Below are positions 56,001-64,000 of a stretch of 64,000 bases of DNA, in pieces. The DNA is from Oscheius onirici (Eukaryota > Nematoda > Chromadorea > Rhabditida > Rhabditidae), in contig OW051472.1 in NCBI GenBank assembly GCA_932521025.1, positions 2,604,001 through 2,668,000 on the forward strand. The letters run 5' to 3'. The position numbers were made by a program, and so were the translations under genes. Each line of letters begins with the position of its first letter. The first letter of the stretch is position 1. The notes under the pieces are model-generated. The model had not been told where the DNA came from and did no database searches. It worked only from the letters and a program-made list of their open reading frames with translations.

Positions 56001-57238
56001 AAGATTGTTAAAGTCAAGACAACCACGATGTTGTAGATACAGTAAGGACAGTTAGACCGCCGGTTGTTGTGGCCACAAAAATAGCTACAGGCTAGACAGT
56101 TAACCTTTTTGATTGTGAGCAAGAAGATAGCGGTGTCGGCTGATGGTCCCGCAAAGGCTACGAGCCATTCTGTCGTCGAAATCCAACACAGGCCACAGAC
56201 TGGAGCCGTCTGGGGAGGCATGGTGCCTCGCACGACCTGGAAATTGAAATTTTTTTAGGATTATTCTTTTGTTTACAGAGAAAAAGGCTCAAAAAGTGGT
56301 CGAATGAAACTAACATCAAGTTCCATTTTCAGCTGGCAGACCTTGCCGATACTGTCTCCTGTTGTCAGCTGCTTTCCCTTCGGACTCCAGCTGATCTGCG
56401 TGATGACGGCGCTCATTTTCTTTTCAGCGATGATTTTGAAGGCGGCTGAATTCTGAAATTTGTTTTTTTTTACTCAAAAAGAGTAAAAACGGACCTTGAT
56501 GTCAACTTTAGCCACGAGGAGACTGTTATCGTTGGCGCTGGCGGCAAAAGTGTCCGAAAGGGAGGGATTCCAGCGAAGACAGATGCCTTGGGCTGACGGC
56601 TCGGCTCCGAGACGGATTTTGGACAGATGGTAGACCTGAAAGAGCCAAGTTGTGAACATTTTGTCAAGCTGCCGAAAAAGGTCACATATCGTCTTACCTC
56701 GGCCGTGTAGCTAATCGAAAAAGCTGCCATGTCGTAGATGTGGACAAAAGCTCCCGCTCCAGCGGCTGTGACGAGGACGGCCAGCAGTGTTCCATCACAA
56801 TTTACCCCCAGGCTGACGATCTTCTAAAATTTTAAATTTTACTAAAGAAAAACAAAGAGAAAGCACCTCATTTTGAGCCAAATCGACAGTCTTCTTCTGC
56901 AACTCCGTGAATTCCTTGTGGGCCGTCTGCTTCGTGATTTCCAGGCCGTGAATGGTTGCTGTCGAAAAGGAAACGAGCTGAAAAATGCCTATTTCAAGAA
57001 AATATGGCCAAAATCCAACCTTATTGTCTCCACTGGCCGCTACGGCAATCTGATAGGTCGAGGAGCAGCAGACGGCGTCTTGGCCGACGTCGAAAATCTG
57101 GCCAGCTGGGAAGAGGCGCGTCTTTTGAAGCGCCCGGAACTCAAAGTCCTGCAATTTTTTGCTTTTTAGTTTAGTTTTATGCTGCGAATATGCTTGAGAA
57201 GCTAAGAAACTTACGTTTTTCTCGATGGCCGTCTCCAT
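50025..57238 (-). CDS. NUP214: Nucleoporin NUP214 (beta-propeller plus FG repeats)
   Basis: 26 exons on the minus strand: 57215-57238, 57020-57148, 56867-56977, 56698-56823, 56495-56635, 56315-56452, 56105-56236, 55591-55882, 55435-55552, 54810-54982, 54560-54768, 53850-54119, 53572-53667, 53392-53531, 53198-53336, 53051-53158, 52846-53011, 52121-52294, 51871-52077, 51406-51549, 51212-51364, 51046-51171, 50844-50946, 50678-50801, 50458-50637 and 50025-50267, giving 1321 residues. The N-terminal 400 or so residues match the NUP214 propeller (DFEFRALQKTRLF, ITQISWSPKGKQLTTGD, ETFPLGLTVDL, PILYVLTSDGVL). A helical coiled-coil middle follows, then a Thr/Pro/Lys region and a C-terminal domain with FG motifs (FSFGKAA, SIFGGGG, GFGSFS, NVFGGKPVFGGG). 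It sits on the cytoplasmic face of the nuclear pore and serves mRNA and protein export. Introns hold six tRNA-Thr genes and a SINE. A trans-splice acceptor ends at 57273. Confidence 0.95.
50316..50398. repeat. Dispersed repeat R2, copy in NUP214 last intron
   Basis: Contains AACAGTCTAGACAGCGCATT, GTTGCGGTCACAAG, TAGCCGCAGACAAGACAGTT and GGACAGCCAC, related to the R2 words in reverse orientation. Confidence 0.4.
51585..51656 (-). tRNA. tRNA-Thr (TGT), intronic pair 1
   Basis: 72 nt on the minus strand, in the NUP214 intron 51550-51870. It starts GCCTTTATAGCTCAGTGG, has anticodon loop CTTGTAA (anticodon TGT), T arm GGTTCAATCCC and acceptor TGGAGGC plus A. The acceptor pairs with two G-T wobbles. 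A run of six T follows as terminator. It diverges from the CGT gene at 51775. Confidence 0.9.
51775..51844 (+). tRNA. tRNA-Thr (CGT), two bases short, intronic pair 1
   Basis: 70 nt. It starts GCCTCTAGCTCAGTGG and has anticodon loop CTCGTAA (anticodon CGT) and T arm GGTTCAATCCC, with TTTTTTT terminator. Compared with the CGT copy at 55100 it lacks one TA, so there are no bases for positions 8-9 between acceptor and D stem, or the acceptor is two bp short. It may not fold normally. The A and B boxes are otherwise intact. Confidence 0.75.
52581..52819 (+). mobile_element. tRNA-derived SINE
   Basis: About 240 bp in a NUP214 intron, flanked by an exact 12-bp direct repeat TTTTTGTGATTC (52569-52580 and 52820-52831). 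The 5' part is tRNA-like, with A-box-like TAGTCAAGTGGATAGG and B-box-like AGTTCAATCCC. It is followed by an unrelated body (CTCTCGCCAGCCTAGCCTGT) and a 3' end GAATAAAG before a T run. Layout and duplication are those of a short retroposon inserted in opposite orientation to the host gene. Confidence 0.8.
53700..53826. repeat. Dispersed repeat R2, two tandem copies
   Basis: Contains TGTAACTGTCTAATCTGTGG, CCGCCGTCTAACTGTCTT, then CTGTGGTCACAACAAAGCGG and CTGTCTAACTGCTTAGCCCG. It lies within a NUP214 intron. Confidence 0.5.
54235..54304 (-). tRNA. tRNA-Thr (CGT), two bases short, intronic pair 2
   Basis: 70 nt on the minus strand, in the NUP214 intron 54120-54559. Its sequence matches the gene at 51775, including the missing TA after GCCTCTA. 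Anticodon CGT. A TTTTT terminator follows. It diverges from the TGT gene at 54422. Confidence 0.75.
54422..54493 (+). tRNA. tRNA-Thr (TGT), intronic pair 2
   Basis: 72 nt, GCCTTTATAGCTCAGTAG, anticodon loop CTTGTAA, T arm GGTTCAATCCC, acceptor TGGAGGCA. It differs from the 51585 copy by G to A in the D loop. Only TTT lies just downstream; a longer T run follows about 30 bases on. Confidence 0.88.
55100..55171 (-). tRNA. tRNA-Thr (CGT), intronic pair 3, full length
   Basis: 72 nt on the minus strand, in the NUP214 intron 54983-55434. It starts GCCTCTATAGCTCAGTGG with the normal TA at positions 8-9 and has anticodon loop CTCGTAA. TTTT follows. This is the only CGT gene of the three with standard length. 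Confidence 0.9.
55293..55364 (+). tRNA. tRNA-Thr (TGT), intronic pair 3
   Basis: 72 nt, GCCTTCATAGCTCAGTGG, anticodon loop CTTGTAA, T arm GGTTCAATCCC, acceptor TGGAGGCA and TTTTT terminator. It has C where the other TGT copies have T at position 6, which restores a Watson-Crick pair in the acceptor. Confidence 0.9.
55916..56110. repeat. Dispersed repeat R2, copies in NUP214 introns
   Basis: Contains AAGACACTTAGACAGCGGCT, AGACGGTTAGACCGTAATG, AGTTAGACCGCCGGTTGTTG, GTGGCCACAAAAATAGC and GGCTAGACAGTTAACC. Confidence 0.4.
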
Positions 57239-58574
57239 GAGATCTCTTCGCGGTTATGAGAGCTGTGAATGTCTGAAAAATTGAGTTTTTACGTGATTGG
57301 TGAAAAAAAGAGGGAGAGAAGCTGAGAGAAACGATGAAGGACGAAAACGGAAAAATTAGCTCGTCACGAGTGGAAAACAACATAATTTTATCGTAGTATG
57401 TGCCAAAGCACGTTGAGAGCATATTTCGATGATTTTTTCCAGTTTCTACGCTTGAAAATGGTAAGGAAGCAGAATGCAAAGGGTGTTTTATGCTGGAAAG
57501 GCTAAGAATCGCTAGAAAACCCGGTAAGTCCAGGTCTATGGTAATATTCGCGAGCACAGGTTATGACATCAAATAACCTTGTTTTCGTGCTTTTCCTTAT
57601 TGTGAAATAGCTGTAGGTGCATTTTGTAGAGCCTTACAACAAAAAGTTTGGAAGAAAATTCTCTGCAAACAATGGGGGAAGACAAGCACCAGCTTTCTCG
57701 TAAATGAAATTTTCGAACGGCCGAAACGCAAATCTACGTACAGTTGCTTGCTCAAAATGTTTCCAACAATTTCAAATTGGGTTTTTTTTGGAGGTTAGGG
57801 GCTTTTCTCGGAAATTTTTCGGAAAGGAAAGTCCCGAAAAGAGAAAAAATTGACTCATTTTGAGAAAATTCGGATTGAAAATGACTCGAATCAAAAATAG
57901 TCGAAACGAAACCTAACCTGACAATCTGATGAAGAAGTCTGATTGTTTAACTACTGTCAGGTCAGTCGTCATCTTTCTATCATTTTCCCTCCATTCGGTA
58001 ACCTCTTACCGTAACCGGCACGTACGCTATTTCTGTTCCCACGCCACGGTTTCAATGGTTTGTTCAAAAAAAAAAAAAAAAAAGAGAGCCCGTAACCCAT
58101 TTATTTCCGCGCGAGACCCTTATAACATGGAAACATAGGATACTCAGCTAAGTTTTCTGTTATTCCGGTCTCGCAACGAATTAAATGGGTTATGGTCGAG
58201 CTCTTTTTTTTTTGAACAAACCATACTTCTCCTGGTTCCCGAGTCTCGCTCTCGGCGTTTTGCTCCCGTTCTTCGTTTTGTTGTTCTTTTACGTCTACAT
58301 AAACGTAGTTACAAATTCAAGTGTCTTTCTTTTCGTTATCTACGAATTATTCCCGCCGGATAGCATCCGTGAATCTCACATTCGAGCTTTACGCTTGGCA
58401 CTATCCACTTTCGTCGGTAGCCACACCGACCGATCACGACTCTACGCTGAAAATATGGGATTCAAATCACAGAACGTAAGTATGAAAATGCTGCCCTGTA
58501 AGTTTTAAGCCGGGCACATTGAGATCTATTTTTGCTCTATTGCAAATTTATTCGAAATTTGTCCTTAGTCTGTT
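57239..58574. other. Intergenic, includes NUP214 leader
   Basis: TTTTTCAG on the minus strand ends at 57273 and gives a probable spliced-leader acceptor 35 bases before the NUP214 ATG. A foldback M1 copy lies at 58055-58224. No gene is supported in the rest. Confidence 0.4.
58055..58224. repeat. Foldback element, family M1, copy 2
   Basis: 170 bp. ATGGTTTGTTCAAAA and its complement at the ends, with long A and T runs just inside, then CGTAACCCATTTA and the complement AAATGGGTTATGGTCGAGCT. The centre AACATGGAAACATAGGATAC matches copy 1 at 2553. Confidence 0.75.
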
Positions 58575-58985
58575 TTACATCAGAATACAGCAGCAGCGGT
58601 CAACTTCGGACTCCCGAGCGACGATGACACGACGATCGATGGTCTGGCCTTCTTCCTTGGGCTTCTCGACTCCGTTCTGTTCCTTCTTCACTTCATCCTG
58701 CTTATTTAGCATCGACTTTTCCGTCGACTCACTGACCTTCTCATCCGTATTGGTCGTCCTCTCGTTCTGATCTTCGTTTTTCTGCATTTGGACACTCTTC
58801 TTATTGCCCTTCTCGTCGTAGACGGAGGTCTTTTTCGGCGTCACGTCACTCTTCGTGACCATCTCCTCGTTCGTGATGGGATCGGAGCGAGTCGAATTGG
58901 GTTTGTGGCAAATGTGGCTAGAAATAAACGATAAGGGTATAGCGTTTTCGCACGGAATGTATTGAATTTTGCTTTTGCCTTCCAT
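58575..58985 (-). CDS. Small charged protein with C-terminal CaaX box
   Basis: Open frame of 136 residues on the minus strand from ATG 58985. Most of the chain is hydrophilic, rich in Lys, Glu and Asn (KSVQMQKNEDQNERTTN, KPKEEGQTIDRR), and probably disordered. The end is DRCCCILM: CILM is a CaaX prenylation signal and the two Cys before it could be palmitoylated. I infer a membrane-anchored protein. A 36-base segment starting GTGCGA and ending TTTCTAG inside the N-terminal part could be an intron, which would leave the frame open and remove 12 residues. No family recognised. Confidence 0.6.
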   Translation of the reverse strand: MEGKSKIQYIPCENAIPLSFISSHICHKPNSTRSDPITNEEMVTKSDVTPKKTSVYDEKGNKKSVQMQKNEDQNERTTNTDEKVSESTEKSMLNKQDEVKKEQNGVEKPKEEGQTIDRRVIVARESEVDRCCCILM

Positions 58986-59899
58986 TAGTACATAACCTAC
59001 TGGGTGACCGCTAATTATTTATCGATGAGCTCATCAAAAAAAAATTCCGAAAGAGTTATTTAAAATCACATTGTTGGAGCTTGATGTTAATGGTCCGGCC
59101 GACCTCATCTACAAGATTTCAGCTTCCTAAGTAGCTCATATGATAAAAAAATATACAACGATTCTGCAAAAAAAGATTTTCACCCCTTACAAGCCTCCTG
59201 GAGATGAGACAAAACACGTTTGGAGTTGCGTATGGCACTTGGGTAAGTTAATCTTTGCTATATCTCTGAAAAAAGTGTGTCGCCAACTCCCAGTATTTGC
59301 CTAACTGAGAAGTATCATCTGTTTAAAATTTCGGGGCTTAACTTTATCATATTTACACTGAGCATGGTTGTTAACCCTAGAGAACCCTCAATACACGTGT
59401 TTTAGGCGTTATTTAAGCGTCCTAACCATTACAATTAGTGTCCTCATTTGGGCACAGACAGACACATATAGAGTCGAGAAGACACGATGGCCAATGGCCA
59501 CTCTCACTCTGCACATTTTAATGCGGAAAAATAATATTCAGGTGGACGGAGAAGATAGCCCTAGTTTTTGATGACTTCATGGCGCTATTTTCGGTTCAGC
59601 CTTCAACGTTCTTTTAGAATAAACAAATGTCAGTTTCTTTTACTAATTTGTTCTTTTCTCCCCCAAAAAATAAGTGCCCCTCGTGATCCCCTTGTCTCTT
59701 CCTCCAGGCCCCCATCAGTATTCTCCTTTGGCTAAGAGAAGCACTTATGCAGTAAATATCTATTTTTCTGTTAATTACTGATTCTCCACCTCCTCTGATA
59801 CTGTTAATTGCGGAATAGGAGAAATTGTGGACAACTGCTAGCCGAAGAGTTTATTTTAGGCTATTATAGGCTTACTAATCTTCTTCGATCTGGCTGGCA
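58986..59899. other. Intergenic, nothing recognised
   Basis: AT-rich region between two minus-strand genes. A weak R1-like stretch (CAGACAGACACATATAGAGT near 59456) is present. No gene seen. Confidence 0.35.
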
Positions 59900-60223
59900 T
59901 CATTCTCGGATTTTTCGGTTTGCGTCGGGGGCCGTGTCGTAGAGGTAGATGACAGCGCGCTCCTTTTCCGTCAGCGTCTCGTCCTCGTCCCTGACATCGG
60001 TGACTTTGGTTCCGATTAGCTTGAAGAGCTCCTTGGCCATGGTCTCGAGATTGTTTCCATGAAGAGGACCGTGGTTCTGTCCGGGAAGACGACCCTGTCC
60101 GGTGGCCTCCTGAACATCGGTGACCTTGGTTCCGATCAGCTTGAGGAGCTCCTTGACCATGTTGTCAGACGCCTGACCAAAAATGTTGTTGTGGCAGAAG
60201 AGGTTTCCATTATGTTGTCTCAT
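59900..60223 (-). CDS. Small protein with internal duplication
   Basis: 107 residues on the minus strand from ATG 60223, directly after a CTTTTTAG acceptor that is probably a spliced-leader site. Two near-identical units, NMVKELLKLIGTKVTDVQE and TMAKELFKLIGTKVTDVRDE, are separated by a Gly/His-rich linker (GQGRLPGQNHGPLHGNN). The tail is charged (TLTEKERAVIYLYDT). Codon use resembles the other genes here, with third-position C. There is no signal peptide or membrane segment. I recognise no family. The duplicated amphipathic helix suggests a protein-binding or dimerising role. Confidence 0.62.
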   Translation of the reverse strand: MRQHNGNLFCHNNIFGQASDNMVKELLKLIGTKVTDVQEATGQGRLPGQNHGPLHGNNLETMAKELFKLIGTKVTDVRDEDETLTEKERAVIYLYDTAPDANRKIRE

Positions 60224-61440
60224 GTCTCTAAAAAGGGCTTATTGAGTGGTATCAACAGTGAGAAACACACACTTCGACTAACGGTTATACCAAATTTCTA
60301 TTATATGTACTCAGTTTGTTCACAATAGTATACCTATAACGCCACTACGGAAGGTTTTTATTTCAGACCCAAGAGCAAGCATTGTTGTCCTACAACGGTT
60401 AGATCAACAGTCGATTCAACGCTGTTCCACGCCTCTGCTGCACGTTGAAAATTACAGAAACTTTGTTTGAAATTTAAGGGAGCTGTAACAAAATACACGT
60501 CTGGGTAGTGCTACCATGACAACCGCAATATGTCAGTAAGAGAGTTTTGCAGTGTTTTCTTTCAAGAAAGCTTTTCTTGTTTTATCGAATTAGAATCTAC
60601 ATAGAACAGCAATGATTTTTCGACAGTGTGATGTTCTGTTCTTTTAGAATTTTAGTGTCCTAGTTTATCTTCTTCGCCTTGGCTACTCTACCCTTACGTG
60701 ACATGAAAGACTACTATTTGGTATTCTGTACTACCCAGAACAGCGCTTTGGTAGAATTTGGTGACATGAGAAGATTGCTGAAGAAGACCCACCTCGTCCG
60801 TCGCTGACGTTCCTGTTGAATAGATTGTTTTGTTCCAAACAAAAAGTTCTATACAAAATCCATCAACTTTCAAAACAACAAGATACTTAGTGAAACTTTT
60901 ATAGAAAAGTTTACTTTTTTATAAACTTAGTATATTTTTTTAAGAAAAATCGAAAATCGAAAAAAGAAAATCGAAAAAAGAAAAATCGAAAATCGAGAAT
61001 TTCTACCAAGGTTCAGAGTCGCACCCACAAGGTAACTGCATTTTCTGCCTTTTGAACATTCTTTCCACACCGTCTGTGTCTAAGCAACAACACCGTTACT
61101 CTTTGTGATTTAGATTGTAACTGAGGTCTCTTCGTAGCTAGTCGAGTTGGTGAGTATCCTTCATGAACTGGAGCAGGCTGGAGTAGCGGCTCATCTCAGT
61201 TCAAGAAGGCGAGTAAATGATTTTGTGATTCTTTTATTTAATTGATGACTCTACTTACAATCAGTAAAAAGAAAACTAGTTGAAACTCGTTCGAAATCTA
61301 TTTCAAAAGGAGCATTACAACACTACTTGATGAAGGCTAATATGAATTCACAAAAGATCCGTAGAACATTTTGATGCTCGGCAAAGTTGCAGCTCCTGAA
61401 GTGAGCTTACTCTTTGCTGGCAAAATTTATCCGAACTTTG
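60224..61440. other. Intergenic, nothing recognised
   Basis: Only a short A-rich tandem of GAAAATCGAAAA units at about 60942-60997 stands out. A possible minus-strand exon of about 40 codons at 60702-60825 ends HVT before a stop but has no partner. Confidence 0.3.
60942..60997. repeat. Short A-rich tandem repeat
   Basis: Imperfect tandem copies of AAAATCGAAAAAAG over about 56 bases. Confidence 0.6.
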
Positions 61441-62211
61441 ATGACTGTTATTATTTGCTGTTTCCAATGCTCAGATGGCGACAACTCCACTGATGACGAC
61501 AGAAAGGTCAGATTCAATTTGTCTTCTCTGTCCCCGCTATCCTGTCCTACTTTCACCCTATTCAGATCTTGTCTATTCCAGTTTCAGTTAGCTTGCTTAC
61601 TCTCTTTCACAGTCTCTTATTCAGCATGCTCTTCCGGTCCTGCTCCTCTAGAGTTCCATTGCTCTGTTGTGGCCCACATATTCATCTCATTTCCATCTTT
61701 CCCTAAGTTTCACCTCTGCTTCCCGTTCAGCTAACTTTACTACCATGTACAAGTAATCACTTTACCCAGCAAACACTGACTGTCTGTTTTCCCCTTTTCA
61801 TCTCTGTGCAGCTATTCCAAGAACACTGAACAGTCATTTTTTTGCTGTACTATTCTGTTTCATCGGTCTTCTTCTTCTATTTCATCTCTTTTCTGCCTTT
61901 TCGAGAAGAGTCATCCTCCATGTGTTCTGCGCAGTCATCCTCCATGTGTTCTGCGTTAGTCGTCATCGCCAATCATCTATTTAGTTGCAGTCAGGTGGCC
62001 GATTTGGCATTTTTTCCCAGTTTGCTGTCTCTAAAGAACCCCCTAGTCATAAAAGTGATCTTTTCCCCTATCAATTAAACGTCTCCTCACTTTTTTTGCA
62101 CCCACGTCACAGATTCGCCACCCGGATAGTCCCCGTCGTTTGTGTGCTCATCAGATGAGCAAATTGGTCATCGACACCTCTGGAGAAACGTCAATTAGGC
62201 CAGTTCCCTGA
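61441..62211 (+). CDS. Possible two-exon small protein
   Basis: Exons 61441-61506 and 62113-62211 join in phase 0 to give 54 residues: MTVIICCFQCSDGDNSTDDD, then IRHPDSPRRLCAHQMSK and a stop. Donor AAAG|GTCAGA is weak, acceptor CACGTCACAG is fair, and the intron of 606 bp is pyrimidine-rich. No homology recognised and no promoter seen. An alternative first exon starts at the ATG after CAATGCTCAG (61475). Confidence 0.25.
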
Positions 62212-62706
62212 CTGTTCTTTTTCTCGTTTCCCAGCCTTTTTTCAAGTTTTCCAGAATCAGCGGAGCAAGATGCACCGAAAATGTAAGCATATGACGGCAA
62301 TGTGATCTTTTGTAGAAATTCTTCCAAAATGAATCGAAGAAAAGCATTCATCCGGGCATACAAAGGGAAGAAATACAGAGGTGGTCTCATTCTTCTCACT
62401 TTTCGGGAGCTGTGCTTTTTTCGTTTTTTTGAGAATGTAAAACCAGAGACTAAAATTTGATCAAAATGTTTGTGGTCCTAGGCTTCCAGATTCGAAGCTA
62501 AAACACAGTTGAATTGAAGCTTTTTAGAGGGTTTTTAGAGCTGACCTGAGGCAATTGCGACTACTTTTCATCTAGATGGTAGTGAAAAGCTTTAGTTCCG
62601 ACTATCTATTGAATACAGTTTAGAGGTTAGACGAGTGGTGATGTGATTTTGTTTCCCTCTGATTCTATTTTCCAAGTAATTCGCAGTCATGCAGGCCCAA
62701 ACAATA

Positions 62707-63610
62707 CAGGGTGGCCAGAAATTACGGTAACAGTAGGCGGCGCGCAATTTTTGCATTTTTTGAGTTTTTCTCAAAGCATTTCTACATTTTCTTTGATGTA
62801 TTTAGTTTTTCACTTATTTTTGTATAAATTTAAAGCCTAACATGTTACTTTTTTAAAATTACGAAGATATCAGCACATCGAGGATCTATCATCCAGTTAC
62901 ATCGCGAAGGACTTCAGGCGTGTGAGATTGCTAGACGTCTTAAAGTATCAAGAAAGCTCGTATCTACTTCTATTCGGCGTATCAATGAGCTGGAAACAAA
63001 TGCCGATCGTTTTGGGCGAGGAATACCTGCAACAGTTGTCCCCAGAGCCAATATCAAGGAGGTACGCGCTAAGCTTCGATGCGATCCACACTGAGTAAAG
63101 GTGAACAGCGCTTACTTTTCGGGTATTTTAAAGCATGAATTACTTCCCTGGGCTCAAAAGCACTTCGGTAATCGCCAATGGACGCTTCAACAAGACGGAG
63201 CTCCAGCTCACAGAGCGATAATTGTCCAAACGTGACTCTCAACAGTCTCTCTAGTCTTTCATTTCATTCCACGAGTGGCCCCCTTCTTCCCCTGATCTCA
63301 ATCCGATGGATTTCTCTGTCTGATCCCTTCTGGAATCGAAAGCATCCAAAAAACCCCATCCAAATGTGGATTCCCTGAAGAGAGCACTACTCAACGAGGT
63401 GGACTGCGTCTATCTACACGCCACGGTCAACTTCGTCCTCGGGCCTCTTCGAGCCTGTGTCGACGCAGATGGCGGCCATTTTGAGACGTAAACGTGTTCC
63501 TTGTTCAGAATTTTGTGATAAACATTTCTATATATCTCAAATTGCCATATCACGTTTTTCTTGCTTAGTTGGAGCTTGTTACCGTGTTACCGTAATTACT
63601 GGCCACCCTG
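62707..63610 (+). mobile_element. Decayed Tc1/mariner-type transposon
   Basis: 904 bp bounded by TA at 62705-62706 and 63611-63612. Terminal inverted repeats read CAGGGTGGCCAGAAATTACG on the left and the complement, with one mismatch, on the right. It encodes transposase pieces in shifting frames: a helix-turn-helix (LHREGLQACEIARRLKVSRK), RQWTLQQDGAPAHRA with the second catalytic Asp, and WPPSSPDLNPMDFSVWSLLE with the third. The part with the first catalytic Asp appears deleted, and stops and frameshifts interrupt the rest, so the copy is dead. Confidence 0.85.
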
Positions 63611-63789
63611 TAGTTTAGATTGTTTCTGTGTTTTAGCCAGAACTGATTTGCAATGTCCTTTTTAACTTCTTGATAATTCTTCCTTTTTTTGCAAAAAAGT
63701 TATCAAAATTTCCCAATGTCTTTCAGTTCTTCTTCTCTCCCAACAGTAAAAAAACCCACCATTAGAGGAGTCCACTCCGCCAGGCTACA

Positions 63790-64000
63790 ATGTCGTGGGA
63801 AGGTTCGTCTCCTTCTTTTTATATACTCTCTAAAATTTTCGATTCCCACTCACCAAAGGCCACGAACAGAGTCTCGAGTGAGATCAGTCCAAAAACCGAA
63901 GAAGCTGGCCGTTCCCAATGGGGCAACCAGTTCCAGTTCATTCTCAGTGCCATCGGTCTGGCCGTCGGTCTGGGAAACATCTGGAGATTTCCGAGTGAGG
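63790..64000 (+). CDS. SLC6-family transporter, second copy, 5' end only
   Basis: Partial at the window edge. A coding exon ends at 63994 and encodes [20 protein letters not shown], then [12 protein letters not shown], followed by a donor GTGAGG. A first exon at ATG 63790 (MSWE, donor GTTCGT) is likely, but its phase fits only a weak acceptor near 63871, so the start is uncertain. Over the TM1 region the DNA is nearly identical to the transporter at 43320. Unlike that gene, it has an intron directly after IWRFP. Confidence 0.75.
   Translation, partial: MSWEGSSPSFYILSKIFDSHSPKATNRVSSEISPKTEEAGRSQWGNQFQFILSAIGLAVGLGNIWRFPSE

Overview
The window is nuclear DNA of a nematode, most likely a rhabditid. 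Protein genes are cut by many introns, often 35-70 bp long with TTTCAG-type acceptors. Several start codons sit just after an unpaired acceptor, as expected for spliced-leader trans-splicing. Two genes are arranged like a nematode operon. The protein families (C-type lectins, Thr-rich secreted proteins, Lys-tailed tyrosine phosphatase, SLC6 transporters) fit. I cannot name the species.

Layout. 1-4.2 kb has no gene I can support. 4.2-5.1 kb (+) is a Q50 homeobox gene. 6.0-12.7 kb (+) is a 13-exon GH29 alpha-L-fucosidase with repeat-filled introns. 13.0-14.9 kb holds two truncated LINE copies in opposite orientation. 15.2-16.1 kb (+) is a probable broken gene. 16.2-18.5 kb (-) is a protein tyrosine phosphatase. 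19.3 kb (+) is a small Cys-rich secreted peptide. 20.7-29.7 kb (-) is a nine-exon secreted, Thr-rich, Cys-tailed protein. 30.9-32.8 kb is a run of foldback elements. 34.1-40.2 kb (+) holds a truncated and a complete C-type lectin gene. 42.0-42.8 kb (-) is a mucin-like single-pass membrane protein. 43.3-45.7 kb (+) is a sodium-coupled SLC6 transporter. 46.8-57.2 kb (-) carries NUP214 followed by eIF2B-delta, probably one operon. 58.6-60.2 kb (-) has two small proteins, one with a CaaX end. 62.7-63.6 kb is a decayed Tc1/mariner element. The window ends inside the first exons of a second SLC6 gene.

The multi-exon models were assembled by hand from splice sites. Each complete one closes in frame and its exon lengths sum to a multiple of three, which is a strong internal check. 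Functions range from housekeeping (nuclear pore, translation initiation factor recycling, lysosomal glycosidase) to surface or secreted proteins (lectins, mucin-like proteins, transporters).

The unusual content is mostly non-coding. NUP214 introns carry three copies of a divergent tRNA-Thr gene pair, and two of the six tRNA genes lack two bases. One NUP214 intron carries a tRNA-derived SINE with a perfect 12-bp target duplication. Several foldback elements have cores made of self-complementary short words such as CCGCGG or TCGACTCGA, and two of these have exact 8-bp duplications typical of hAT elements. Three TTAA-bounded foldback elements lie end to end. Two dispersed repeat families have no obvious parent.
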